This document shows positions 9,010-19,374 of a stretch of DNA of 64,000 nt, one piece after another. The DNA is from Chamaelirium japonicum. Taxonomy: Eukaryota > Streptophyta > Magnoliopsida > Liliales > Melanthiaceae. A model generated the notes under the pieces. The model was not told where the DNA came from and ran no database searches. It saw only the letters and a program-made list of their open reading frames with translations. The stretch covers positions 78,607,579 through 78,671,578 of the forward strand of contig OX393556.1 in assembly GCA_947650365.1 (NCBI GenBank), written 5' to 3'. Numbering within the stretch: the stretch's first letter is position 1; each line of letters starts with the position of its first letter. The position numbers and the translations under genes were made by a program.

Positions 9010-12000
9010 GTTGCTGCTGTCAACCATCATCCTAGCGAAGGGGAATCCACCGACGAAGAAGCATGGGTCATGCTACCGCGGCGGCGAAAGCTATGGCAAG
9101 AAAAGAAGCTCAAACAAGACCGTATGATGAGGGGATTCACCAAGCGGAAGACCTACAAGAAGAAAAGCAAGGCTCCGGGGAGGAAGGCGTTCAAAGTGCC
9201 GCCAGCAAGCCGAGACGATATCCTTCAGCAGAGTCTTCCAGAGCCGACAACTTTGCAAGAGTTCTTCCCGGATCATTTCCTCCCAGCGGACCAACACATC
9301 AAGGTATCTTGTTGCATGGTCGAAGTCCATGAGGCGTCGGAAGGAAATAATGAAAGCGAAACTTCTGAAGAAGGCGACTCCATCGATGAGGGAGACGATT
9401 CCGGCAAAGGGGGCACAGCCTCTCACGACGAAGCAATACTGCACATGCCGCTCGTAGAAGCTTTGCACCTCCCGAAGAAGGCCCGCCTGGCAATGGCTGC
9501 GGCCTTGGCCGATCCGGATAGCTACAGCAGGAAGAGAAAGGACGACCAGAAGCGCAAGGCTGTAGCCTCGTGTGACGCAACAATAACCTTTTCAGACGAG
9601 GACCTGCAACTCGGGACACGATTGCATAACCGGCCTCTTTACGTTTCGGGATACATCAAGGAGAAGCCAGTGAACCGAATCCTGTTGGACTGCGGCTCCG
9701 CCGTCAATATCATGCCCATCCAGACGATGCGTCAACTCGGCATCACCAACGACCAGCTCTCACCAAGTCAGTTGGTCATTCAAGGCTTCAACCAGGGCGG
9801 ACAGTCCACCGTTGGAATCATTCGTTTGAAGCTTTCCATCGGCCCGCTAGATACGACGGTCCTCTTCCACATCATCGATTGCCAGACGTCATATCGCCTC
9901 CTGTTGGGAAGACCATGGCTGCACGAGAACGGCATCGTAGTATCCACCTGGCACCAGTGCCTCAAGTACTACGAAGAAGGCGTGGAAAGGTGCATAGTTG
10001 CGGACGACAAGCCATTCAACGAGGCCGAGGCACACCTGGCCGATGCTAAATTCTACCAAGCAAAGGGCCTGGTCGCGGAAGTCCTTCCAGCTAAAGCCCC
10101 TCGAGTCCAAAAGATTGAAGAAGTAAAGCAGGACAAGACTCCACTTCCCGTAAATTCGGCGCCACCCTCTGACGAGGCAAGACTCAAGGTCCAAGGAACG
10201 CCGAAACCTGGACAAAGGATGCGCATCGGCCCTGAGTCAAGAGCAATGCAACATACCCCGTTGCCAATCCAAACGGTGCCTGTCCTGCGTCTCGCGCCTC
10301 AGTGGCTCCGTAAGTCCGAGCGATCGCCTTCTACTCCGACAAAGAAGATGGCCCCGTCGTTATCTCAGGCCAATGTCATCACTCTGCAAGAAATGACGGT
10401 GCCACTACCTAGTCTGACGCAAGCTCCGAACCCGAGCAGACCTGTCGAATCAGCAGACCTCGAGCAACTCGGATTCAAACCAGAAGGGAGTTGGGGGCAA
10501 AATGCTGCCAAGTTACTGTTTAGAGCTGGCTACAACGAAGAAAGCGCCATGGGCACACTCCCACCAGCAGCAACTCCGCATGGGATGACAAGGACTCAAG
10601 CTCGGCTGTTTCAAAACGGAGAGCAAATTCCCCCGAACCGCCGAGGCATCAGCTCCAGTCAAGCTCCGCTAGTCATCAGAACAGCAGCGAAGAAGACCTT
10701 CACCTCGAACTACATCGAGGCGAGGATGGTAGATGAAGCAGCTGAAGGATCGACAATCTCCGATGCACTCTCCACCTACCTCAGCCATCCAGACAGCAGG
10801 AGAAGACGACGACGGGCTCGATGCCAAGCCTTGTTCCGAAAGCCAACCAGGGGTGGTAAAGACTGGTCGAATCAAAAACGCACATCCGTGTTCGAGAGGC
10901 TTGGGCCAGTCAAACAATCAAAGAAGAAGTCAGTGTTCGATCGCCTGGAAATGCCTATCGAGGACTTCGTCTCAACACCCACCCACCCACCCATGGCTGC
11001 CGTCAATCATATCTCTATTACGGATCCCGACAACGGTGACACTTCTACTTCGGACGACGAATTGCAAGATGCCCCGTCGGTCCTCGCAGAAGGGGGGCAG
11101 TCCACCGTTGATGACTCAAAGAAAGGGGGCAGTCCAAGAAGACGACGACGACATACTTCTTCAGTGCCTAGGGCCAAATCCTTACTGTCTTGGGGGCAAC
11201 CGTCTCTCATGCAAGCACTCCATCTTCCAAACGAAGCTACGTCCTGGCACATGCTCAAAGCGAGAGACGAACAAAGAAGCCCCGAAGTCAACCTGCTAGG
11301 CCAACCATCAGGTAAGCTCGACTTCTATGTCCTCTACTCCATGCCTCCTTCGATTCCAAACAAAGAAATCAAGCCAACCGGCTGGGGATCAGAAGATGAA
11401 TCGGTACAGTCTCTAGAAGAGCAAGTCCTTCCGATCAAAGAAGAGCCTTCAGTCGCAGCACCAGTTCTTCATCTTGGCAAAGAAGATCTTACTGAAGAAA
11501 ACACACGGGCTATGGCGCCTCGAAGGAGAAGGTCACGACGATCAAGCTACAGGATAGCACGTCTGGCTAAAGACCGGGCAAGAAGAAAATTCCCCAGAAG
11601 AAAGTCCTTCAAGGAAAAGAATGAAGCCCCAGGAAGAAAGACGTCCAAAGTACCACCAGCAAATCTGAAAAATCTTCTCCAGCAAAGCTTTCTAGAGCCA
11701 GTGACACTCCAGAAGTTCTTTCCTATTTGCTTCCTTGAAGCTGGTCAAAACTTCAAGATCTCCTGCTGCATGATGGAAGTTCACCAAGTGCTCCGGAAAG
11801 ACGATGAAGAAAGCGGCATTAACATCGAAAGCATGGGGAGAAGCATCGCTGCCAACGGCAAGCTGTTCAACAAGGCTAAAGCACACCTTGCTGATGCCGA
11901 GTTTTACCAAGTGAAAGATCCCGTTGCAGAAGCTCATCCAGCAAAACCTCTACAAGCTCAGGGAGTCAAAGCAGCTGCGAGGGACAAAAGCTCTCTACTT

Positions 12001-12657
12001 GCAAAACTAGTGACATCCTCTATCCAGACAGCGCACAAAGACAAAGAAGCGCCAGTATCAAGACAGAAAATTCACATCAACTTCAAATCAAGCTCGATGC
12101 GATGCATTCCGTTGCCTGCTCAAGTTGCTTCAGTCCTGCGGCTCGTACCTCAATGGCTTCGCAAACCAGGACGATCGCCTTCCCCTCCAGCAAAGGAACC
12201 AGCGTTATCATTCTTCGGGGCTATCTTCAGCACGTTGCAAGAGATGATACTACCGTTACGTGGTCTGTTGCAATTCTCGAGGTCAACCGAGTCTTCCGAG
12301 TACACCAGCTCTGAGCAACTCGCAATCAAGTCAGAAAACACTCGGGGGCAAAACTCCACCGAGTCGACGTTCAAATCCAGCCACAGCAAAGAAAGCATGG
12401 TGCACATGGGTTCACTACCCTCAGTTGCGATTCCACATCGCCTGACAAAGACTCAAGCTTGCCTCTTCAAAGGCGGCGAACAAATCCTTCCGAACCGCCG
12501 AGGCATTCACTCCAGTCAAACTCCAGCAGTCATCAAAACTCCAGTCAAGAATATCTTCACTTCTAACTACATTGAAGCGAAGAGGCCAGGCAACAACTGC
12601 GAACCAGCGGTGACTTTGCCTACCAGCTGCAAGTCCCTCAAAAGGTACTTTGCTTAG
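8806..12657 (+). CDS. Protease-containing ORF of Tat-like element with internal duplication
   Basis: A 1,283-codon open frame. Residues about 270-400 contain a retropepsin-like aspartic protease: LLDCGSAV (catalytic D at 9688-9690, residue 295), then LLLGRPWLH, the second conserved motif of gypsy proteases. This enzyme would process gag. The usual RT, RNase H and integrase do not follow. Instead the flanking spacer is duplicated: residues about 130-165, 400-430, 480-560 and 600-650 have paralogues at about 960-1000, 1020-1050, 1090-1160 and 1220-1270 (for example FTSNYIEA and PNRRGI twice). The second copy lacks the protease. Same frame as gag, separated by one TGA. Basic segments (RRRK, KRKTYKKKSK) suggest nucleic-acid contact. 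Function beyond the protease is unknown. Confidence 0.8.
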   Translation: MSQRALRERYEQGDPEVGMLGQPSGRFDYYVLYSRPPSVPIDEIKPTGWGSEDEPVEPPEEQVSSKKPVAAVNHHPSEGESTDEEAWVMLPRRRKLWQEKKLKQDRMMRGFTKRKTYKKKSKAPGRKAFKVPPASRDDILQQSLPEPTTLQEFFPDHFLPADQHIKVSCCMVEVHEASEGNNESETSEEGDSIDEGDDSGKGGTASHDEAILHMPLVEALHLPKKARLAMAAALADPDSYSRKRKDDQKRKAVASCDATITFSDEDLQLGTRLHNRPLYVSGYIKEKPVNRILLDCGSAVNIMPIQTMRQLGITNDQLSPSQLVIQGFNQGGQSTVGIIRLKLSIGPLDTTVLFHIIDCQTSYRLLLGRPWLHENGIVVSTWHQCLKYYEEGVERCIVADDKPFNEAEAHLADAKFYQAKGLVAEVLPAKAPRVQKIEEVKQDKTPLPVNSAPPSDEARLKVQGTPKPGQRMRIGPESRAMQHTPLPIQTVPVLRLAPQWLRKSERSPSTPTKKMAPSLSQANVITLQEMTVPLPSLTQAPNPSRPVESADLEQLGFKPEGSWGQNAAKLLFRAGYNEESAMGTLPPAATPHGMTRTQARLFQNGEQIPPNRRGISSSQAPLVIRTAAKKTFTSNYIEARMVDEAAEGSTISDALSTYLSHPDSRRRRRRARCQALFRKPTRGGKDWSNQKRTSVFERLGPVKQSKKKSVFDRLEMPIEDFVSTPTHPPMAAVNHISITDPDNGDTSTSDDELQDAPSVLAEGGQSTVDDSKKGGSPRRRRRHTSSVPRAKSLLSWGQPSLMQALHLPNEATSWHMLKARDEQRSPEVNLLGQPSGKLDFYVLYSMPPSIPNKEIKPTGWGSEDESVQSLEEQVLPIKEEPSVAAPVLHLGKEDLTEENTRAMAPRRRRSRRSSYRIARLAKDRARRKFPRRKSFKEKNEAPGRKTSKVPPANLKNLLQQSFLEPVTLQKFFPICFLEAGQNFKISCCMMEVHQVLRKDDEESGINIESMGRSIAANGKLFNKAKAHLADAEFYQVKDPVAEAHPAKPLQAQGVKAAARDKSSLLAKLVTSSIQTAHKDKEAPVSRQKIHINFKSSSMRCIPLPAQVASVLRLVPQWLRKPGRSPSPPAKEPALSFFGAIFSTLQEMILPLRGLLQFSRSTESSEYTSSEQLAIKSENTRGQNSTESTFKSSHSKESMVHMGSLPSVAIPHRLTKTQACLFKGGEQILPNRRGIHSSQTPAVIKTPVKNIFTSNYIEAKRPGNNCEPAVTLPTSCKSLKRYFA

Positions 12658-12679
12658 CGCAAGGTTACCCCCCTTGCCT

Positions 12680-12721
<42 letters not shown>

Positions 12722-13820
12722 AATAAACGAACTACGTGCGACTTGATCCCTCTCAGTAGGGTACGTAGGCAACCTACAAAGGTTCAGTCCAGACAAAAAA
12801 AGAAACATCCCAACGTCGTCCCAGGAGGCCAGTCCAGAGGCAAGTGAGTGCATAACCATCAATCCGGTCAGCAAACTAAAGGATGACAAGAAAGTCAAAG
12901 TCCTTGAGGCGTCAAAGCAGCTCGCCTTCCGCAGCTTACACGCGCTGCAACTCCAGAGGTAGAAAAACCGTCAGCTTCCGACGCGTCGCCAGCTATGCAC
13001 GCTGCTTCGCAAGCTCTGCTCCGGACATCTTCTCGGTCGCTCGAGCTTTCCCCAAATGAAACTCCAGCTTCTAAAGCGACGCACGAGTGTGGCAAGTCGA
13101 AGTCCCTAAGGCGCCAAAGTGGCTCGCTCCCAACAGCTTACACGCGCTTCAATTCCAGGGGTAGGGAAGCAGTCAACTCTCGACGCGTCGCCAGCTTTCC
13201 GCTGCTTCACAAACTCTGCTCCAGAAGTCTTCTTGGTCGCTCGGGCATTCTCCAGCTTCTGAAGCAATGCTTGACGTCTCTTCCTCTCAGTCGCAGCTAA
13301 GCCCAAGGAAGCATCCTCCAGCGAAGACCGTCGTAAGCAATGAAGCTCACCACCCTCCAAAGAAGGTGCGCATCTGCTCCGCAGAAAAAGAGTCGTTGCC
13401 TTGAAATCCATCGGGCTCATGCAAAAGCTCAGGCCCACCTGAAGGATGGAAACTGCCACTGGAGTCAAAAGCAGCAACCCGAAGAATGACGGACGCATAA
13501 ACAACAACCGCAGCCTTCGTGACCTCCACAAAGCCAAAAGAACCACTGGAGCTGTCATCAAGGTCAAGATCGACAAGCAAAAGACAACCAAAGCAGTCTA
13601 CTCCTTGTTGATGCTCTTGGCCTCGTCATCCTCTTCAGAACGCCCATCTCGGTGTCCTTCAAGCTGACATTGCTACCAGAAAGGTGCAACCTCGCTAGTA
13701 ACTCTAAACCCGTGGTTGACCTCATCAATAATCTAGCCAGCCTTCGGAAGGTACTCAGGGGAACGAATCTTGCAAGGATATGAAAAGTGCAAGACCGATC
13801 GAGAGGTAAAGTCAATTCCG

Positions 13821-13852
<32 letters not shown>

Positions 13853-14044
13853 AGGGAGCCACCTTCCCTGGCCTTCAACGCCTCCGACCCATCCTCGCGC
13901 CAGGCGATTGCCACCACACTCGGCTTCGTCTTTTTGCCGTGCCGTTGTCATTATGCTCCCGCACCAAGAAGACGATAACACTTCGCTGAAGAATCTTTCG
14001 GCTCCAAGCCGCCGAAGAATGCTTCGCCGCCAAGACTGAAGCTT
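12658..14044 (+). other. Non-coding spacer with poly(A) runs and a ~220-bp repeat
   Basis: A run of 38 A (12681-12718) comes 23 bp after the stop, followed by the GTAGGGTACGTAGGCAACCT stretch. A repeat of about 220 bp occurs twice (about 12903-13090 and 13108-13280: GCTTACACGCGC, CGACGCGTCGCCAGCT). A second run of 30 A is at 13821-13850. No RT, RNase H or integrase motif is visible where pol would be expected. Confidence 0.75.
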
Positions 14045-14770
14045 TCGTCTTCACGAGCCGTCGAAGAATCCTTCGTCTTCAAGCCGCCAAGAGGGCCTTC
14101 GTCTCCAAGCCATCGAAGAAGCCTTCGTCTCCAAGCCGACGGAAGCCTTCGTCTTCAAGCGCCGCGCACTATCGCTGCCGCCGTCGACGAAAGAGGCGAC
14201 ACCGGGGAGACGGAGCAAGTCTCGTGCAACCCCAGGCAGCACTCTTCCGCTGACGGTCTCCAAGCATCGAAGAAGCCTTCGTCTCCAAGCCGACGGAAGC
14301 CTTCGTCTTCAAGCGATGCGCACCATCGCCGCCGCCGTCGACGAAAGAGGCGACACCGGGAAAATGGAGCAAGTCTCGTGCAACCCCAGGCAGCACTCTT
14401 CCGCCGACGGTCTCCAAGCATCGAAGAAGCCTTCGTCTCCAAGCCGACGGAAGCCTTCGTCTTCAAGCGCCGCGCATCATCGCCGCCGCCACCGACGAAA
14501 GAGGCGACACCGGGAAGACGGAGCAAGTCGCGTGCAACCCCAGGCAGCCCTCTTCCGACGGCGGTCTCCAGAAGCCAACGGAAGCCTTCGTCTTCAAGCG
14601 ACGCGCACCATCGTCGCCGCCGTCGACGGAAGAGGCGACACCAGGAAGACGGAGCAAGTCTCGTGCAACCCCAGGCAGCACTCTTCCGCCGACGGTCGCC
14701 AAGCATCGAAGAAGCCTTCGTCTCCAAGCCGACGGAAGCCTTCGTCTTCAAGCGCCGCACACCACTCGCG
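14045..14770 (+). repeat. ~130-155-bp tandem array, CTTCGTCTCCAAG type
   Basis: The marker AAGAGGCGACACC recurs at about 14191, 14344, 14499 and 14630, giving periods of 153, 155 and 131 bp. Units contain CTTCGTCTTCAAGC blocks and GTGCAACCCCAGGCAG. A solitary fifth copy is at about 16335-16435 near the 3' LTR. Confidence 0.82.
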
Positions 14771-15016
14771 CAGCTTGAAGCCTGGCCACCGCCCGCCTAT
14801 GCCGCGCCGAGCTGCCACTGCGTTCTACCTCCGACCCGATCGGGGCCCCGCCCGACTCAGAGTCGCACCGGCGGCCGCCATCGTTGCGTTTGCGACCGCG
14901 CCGGGCCTCCGGGCCACTCGCTCCCGGACCCCGCGTCGCGCGTACTGCAGCCCGCGCTGTGGGCCGTCGCCGCCGCTGCCTGCTCCGACAACGCGCCGCC
15001 TGCCGCCTTCGCGGAC

Positions 15017-15017
<1 letters not shown>

Positions 15018-15054
<37 letters not shown>

Positions 15055-15101
15055 GGCAGCAGCAGCCTGCACCGCGCCCCTCTCCCCATCAATACCCTAT
15101 G

Positions 15102-15151
<50 letters not shown>
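15018..15151 (+). repeat. Paired long poly(A) tracts
   Basis: 34 A (15018-15051) and 48 A (15104-15151) flank a 52-bp GC-rich segment; the segments after each tract are related (CGCGCCCCTCTCCC in both). A GC-rich 52-bp direct duplication (CTTCTTCTTCCCCGACTCCT) follows at about 15230-15330. Confidence 0.85.
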
Positions 15152-15153
<2 letters not shown>

Positions 15154-15534
15154 AGGGACAGCAGAAGCAGCTGGGGCCCGCGCCCCTCTCCCAATCGGAG
15201 CCCGACACCAAAGGAAAGAGGGGCCCCGCAGCCCCCCTTCTTCTTCCCCGACTCCTTCTCCTGCACCGCTCACCGGGCCCCGCAGCCCCCCTTCTTCTTC
15301 CCCGACTCCTTCTCCTGCACCGCTCACCGCTGGCCCCGCGCCCGGCCGCCGCCGGGCCGTCGCAGCCCGGCCTCCGCTGCCACCGGCACCGGCCCCGAGC
15401 CCGATTCGCGCCACCTCCGCCGGCCGCCGCGCCTGGCCACCGCCGCCACCTCCGCCGGCCGCCGCGCCTGGCGACCGTCGCCTGCACTCCTCGCGCGCCA
15501 CCATCGCCTGCAGCCTCCGCGAACCAGAAGAACC

Positions 15535-15719
15535 AGAGAAAGAGGAAGAGAAAAGAAAGAAAAGAAAAGGAAGGAAGAGAAAAGGAAAGAAAAAAAAAAG
15601 GGAAAGAAAAGAAAAGGAAAAAGAAAAGAAAAGAAAGAGAAGAAAAGAAAAAAAAAAAAAAAAAAAAAGAAAAAAAAGAAAAAAAGAAAAAAAGAAAAAA
15701 AAAGAAAAAGAAAAAGGGA
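15535..15719 (+). repeat. Purine (A/G) tract in internal region
   Basis: About 185 bp of nearly pure purine, similar in style to the LTR tract but not identical. A further 18-A run is at 16176-16193. Confidence 0.85.
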
Positions 15720-16334
15720 GTTAGAGTCGCCATACCTGACACGCGACGACTCCACCTCCTCTCTTTGCGCCGTCGTCACCGCTTTCGGCCACGACGACTC
15801 CGCCTCCTTCTCTCGTTACGCCTGCGTCATCGACCTCGGCTGCGACAATCGGCCTCGCCATTGCACTTCCACACCGAAGAAGGGGCAATAGTTCTCCGCC
15901 GAGATGCACCGTGGCCGTCCTCGCACTCCAGCCGCCCTCGTGCCATACTCGAACTCCGTACAGCGGCCACTTTCGACGTCCGTGCAATCTTTGGAGCAAA
16001 AGAGGTCCGCAACGAAGAATATGATCGAAATCATAGCAAGGGTCTTCTCTACAAGCAAGAGCCATAGCCAACTGCTCGCACTAGCACCCAGCTCTGTGCG
16101 CCGCACGCCGCTGACCTCGTGCCCAGCCGCCGCAGCCTCGGCCGACCCTACCACTGCCGCCGCTGCTCCCGTGGTAAAAAAAAAAAAAAAAAAGGGGAAG
16201 AAGAAGAAGAAAGAGGAAGAGAGAGGCGGCTAAGGCAACTCGCACCTCAGCCGCGCTCCTCCATCCTCCTCACCTCGGTCCTCGCCGCATCGTCGCTTCG
16301 AGCCCGCCTTCGCAACGACCGCCAAATCGCGCAC

Positions 16335-16435
16335 CATCGCCGCCGACGAAAGAGGCGACACCGGGAAGACGGAGAAAGTCGCGTGCAACCCCAGGCAGCT
16401 CTCTTTCGACGACGGTCTCCAGAAGCCGGCAGAAC
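16335..16435 (+). repeat. Outlying copy of the 14.0-14.8 kb repeat
   Basis: GACGAAAGAGGCGACACCGG through CAGCTCTCTTTCGACGACGG repeats the array unit found 1.7 kb upstream, closest to the 14499 unit. Confidence 0.75.
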
Positions 16436-16581
16436 CTTCGCAAAGAAGCACAATGGCGGATGAAGGGGGTAGGGGTCCTTAAATAGTCTCCCAACCCTGC
16501 CTACAAAAGGAATCAAGGACAAGCGCCTTACGATTCTTACATGTCCAAACCCGACACGCTCTCACCGACGCACTCGTCCTT

Positions 16582-16592
16582 GAGGGGGCATT
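16582..16592 (+). other. Polypurine tract of Tat-like element
   Basis: GAGGGGGCATT immediately before the 3' LTR start TGTAGACA; the purine core primes plus-strand DNA synthesis. Confidence 0.75.
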
Positions 16593-18844
16593 TGTAGACA
16601 CACGAATTTCGTCGGACCCGAACCCGACTTACGTGTGCCGACGCGGATGCAAACCCGACACGCGGACTCAACTCGCTCGCGCCGACGCGGATGCAAACCC
16701 GACACGCGGACCCAACTCGCTCGCACAGACGTGGATGCAAACCCGACACGCGGACCCAACTCGCGCGCGCCGACACGGACCCGGACCCCGCCTCAAGAGG
16801 GGCCGGTCCCTACTAGGGTCCGAACCCCATAGGGCCGGCCCTAGTGGGGACCGAACCCCATGGAGAGGCCGGCCGGCCCTGCAAGGAAAGGGAAGAAAAA
16901 AGAAAGAAAAGAAAAAAGAAAGAAAAGAAAAAGGAAAGAAAAGAAAGGAAAGAAAAGAAAAAGGAAAGAAAAGAAAAGGAAAGAAAAGAAAGAAAAGGAA
17001 AAAAATACCGCCATGCGCGGGGGGAGGTAGCGTATGACGTCTGCACACACGCGGATCTGCGCCGATCCCTCGATCCGACGCACAAGACGAAGCGCCCGAT
17101 CGCCATCGATTTTGTGCGCTAAATCCAGCCATAATTGCACCCGCCAGAAAAGGAAAACAACTAAATGTTATTCCCTTCATCAATGGATGAATAAAATCCG
17201 GGTAATTATGAGAGAGATACAAAAGGGATTTAAAATTAAAGAGTTCCCATATCTCTCTCCCCACCTCTTTGCCTATAAATAGAGGGGGTGGGGGAAGGAA
17301 AAAATGGTCGAGAAATTGAAGACGAAGCGCCAGAGCTCTGCAGAAGAGAGCACGCTTCTTCATCGACCCAAGGCTTCACGAGGCACAGTCAAGCCTGTCC
17401 CGAGGGATCGGCTTACTGAAAGTCCTCATCAACGTGAAGACCCTTGCGCACGACGATCACCCCTTCGACTCCGTTCACGAAGAAGAAAGCTCGGAGAAGA
17501 AGAACCCTTCGACTCCGAGGACGCCAGAAGCAAAGGCCGGAGAAGAAGAGGAGCGGCACTACCCCGTCGTCTCCAACAAGCTTCGACTCCGATCAAGCCC
17601 AAAAGCCCGGAGAAGAAGAGGAGCGGCACTACCCCGTCGTCTCCAACAAGCTTCGACTCCGATCAAGCCCAAAAGCCCGGAGAAGAAGAGGAGCGGCACT
17701 ACCCCGTCGTCTCCAACAAGCTTCGACTCCGATCAAGCCCAAAAGCCCGGAGAAGAAGAGGAGCGGCACTACCCCGTCGTCTCCAACAAGCTTCGACTCC
17801 GATCAAGCCCAAAAGCCCGGAGAAGAAGAGGAGCGGCACTACCCCGTCGTCTCCAACAAGTCCTCGATCCCGATTAAGCCCCAAAGCCCGGAGGAGAGAA
17901 GCGAAGCGTCATCACCACGTCGTCTTCGACAAACATCTGCACCATCCACGAAGAAGAAAGGCTGGAACAGATCATCTGAAGCGTCACTACCCCGTCGTCT
18001 TCATCAACAAAAGCCGACGCTACAACCGTCGCACGGAGATCGGTGCTACCCCCACCATCTTCGAAAGCATTCTTCGACCCCGATCACGCCAAAGAAGCCC
18101 GGAGAAGAAGAGAAGTCCCGTTGACACGCAAACCGTCGAAGCACCGGAGAAGTAGCCCACGTCGTTCGAAGAAGAAGATCGAGTAAACGCCAAAGCTAAA
18201 GCAACGCAAGGAGCCAAAGCAAAGCCCCAGTAAAGCCCGCGCCAAAGCAAAGCAAGTGCCAAAGCCAAGCGACTACGCCGGCCACGAGCAAAAGCACCGC
18301 ACGTTCTAGCCGATACGACGCGAAGTCCGGAAGAACGAAAGCATCGCAAGTCTCTCCCAGCTACGTCCAAGTGCAAGCGCCGAAGCAAAGCAAAAGCCAG
18401 AGCCACGCCGGAGCCAAGCCAAAGCCAAAAAGCCAAAGCCAAAGCCAACGCCAAAAGCTCGATCGACGCCGCGAACCGACGATCAAGGACACCGAGGTCA
18501 AGCAAGGAACGAGGAAGACGCGAAGACCGAGGAACGAAGCCGAAAACCCCCTAGCCGAGAAAGCGCGAAGCACGGAAGGGACAAAGCAACGGTGGACATT
18601 CCTTAGCCTCTCCAAAACCCTCTCCCTGTAAAGACCCCTGTCCTGGGCAACTCCTTCAGAGCTCTCGCACGAACACCACGTGGAGACGCGGATCAAAGGG
18701 ATCCCCCAGAAGATCTTTCCCACAATCCCCTGATCAAAACTCGCCGCAACCCGGACTCGCTACACCCGAGCAACCCGGGTCCCGGCCACAATTGTAATCT
18801 CGTTTTGTGCAATAAAGCCGACCCGTACCTTTTTTGCGCATACA
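16593..18844 (+). repeat. 3' LTR of nested Tat-like element
   Basis: 2,252 bp, colinear with 4253-6504 at an offset of 12,340 and differing at one base that I could see. Contains the same 44-bp, purine, TATA (17274-17281), 70-bp (17539-17867) and AATAAA (18811-18816) features. Confidence 0.95.
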
Positions 18845-19374
18845 GAGAGGTCTGAAAAACCTCAGGAGCCCAGTACGCTTGAGAGGCCTGCTCCTAGACA
18901 GAGGGATGACTCTTCAGATAATGAAGATATCGAACCTAGAAGGAGCAAGCGAGCTAGGACTGGTACTTCATTTGGGCCTGACTTCATTACATATCTAGTG
19001 GAAAAGGATCCAACTAGTTATAATGAAGCCATGACCTTAGCTGACTCTATCTTTTGGAAGGAAGCTATAAGTAGTGAACTTGAGTCCATAATATCGAATA
19101 ACACCTGGGAGCTAGTTGAGCTACCTCCTGGTTGTAAAACAATTGGATGTAAATGGATATTCAAGAAGAAGCTTAGGGCAGATGGATCCATAGAAAGATA
19201 TAAGGCTAGGTTAGTAGCTAAAGGATATAAGCAGCGAGAGGGAGTAGACTTCTTTGATACCTACTCACCAGTGACTAGGATTATATCCATTAGGTTGCTT
19301 ATAGCTATAGCTGCTATCCATAACCTTGTAATTCACCAGATGGATGTAAAAACTGCATTCATAATGGAGAATTA
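18845..19374 (+). pseudogene. pol: Copia 1 linker and N-terminal reverse transcriptase
   Basis: Continuation of copia 1 after the nested element. An acidic, basic-ended linker (DNEDIEPRRSKRAR) leads into the copia RT N-terminus (FWKEAIxSELESI, NTWELVELPPG, GCKWIFKKK, RYKARLVAKGY, DVKTAF). The reading frame is offset by one from the frame upstream of the insertion, so another indel lies near the junction. The frame fails at TAG (19372-19374): a missing base in the TAFLNGELEEE motif near 19365 shifts it. The remainder of RT follows in the next frame. Confidence 0.9.

Larger units (their letters stand above)
4253..18844 (+). mobile_element. Nested Tat-like Ty3/gypsy element, non-autonomous, very young
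   Basis: 14,592-bp element inserted inside copia 1 pol. Its two 2,252-bp LTRs (TGTAGACA start, CATACA end) align without gaps at a constant offset of 12,340 bases; I saw one substitution (T at about 4516 versus C at about 16856). The target-site duplication GAGAG at 4248-4252 and 18845-18849 is perfect. A primer site (6511-6528) and a purine tract before the 3' LTR are present. Only gag and a protease ORF are recognisable; I found no RT motif, RNase H or integrase in 12,658-16,592. Long LTRs, large spacer, gag style and GC-rich arrays point to the Tat/Ogre-related lineage (inference). Such gag-pro elements need pol from an autonomous relative. Confidence 0.93.

Noticed and set aside
14316..16067. 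583-codon and 448-codon + strand frames
   Set aside because: They run through tandem repeats, poly(A) runs (poly-lysine) and purine tracts; two or three frames are open at once, a low-complexity artefact.
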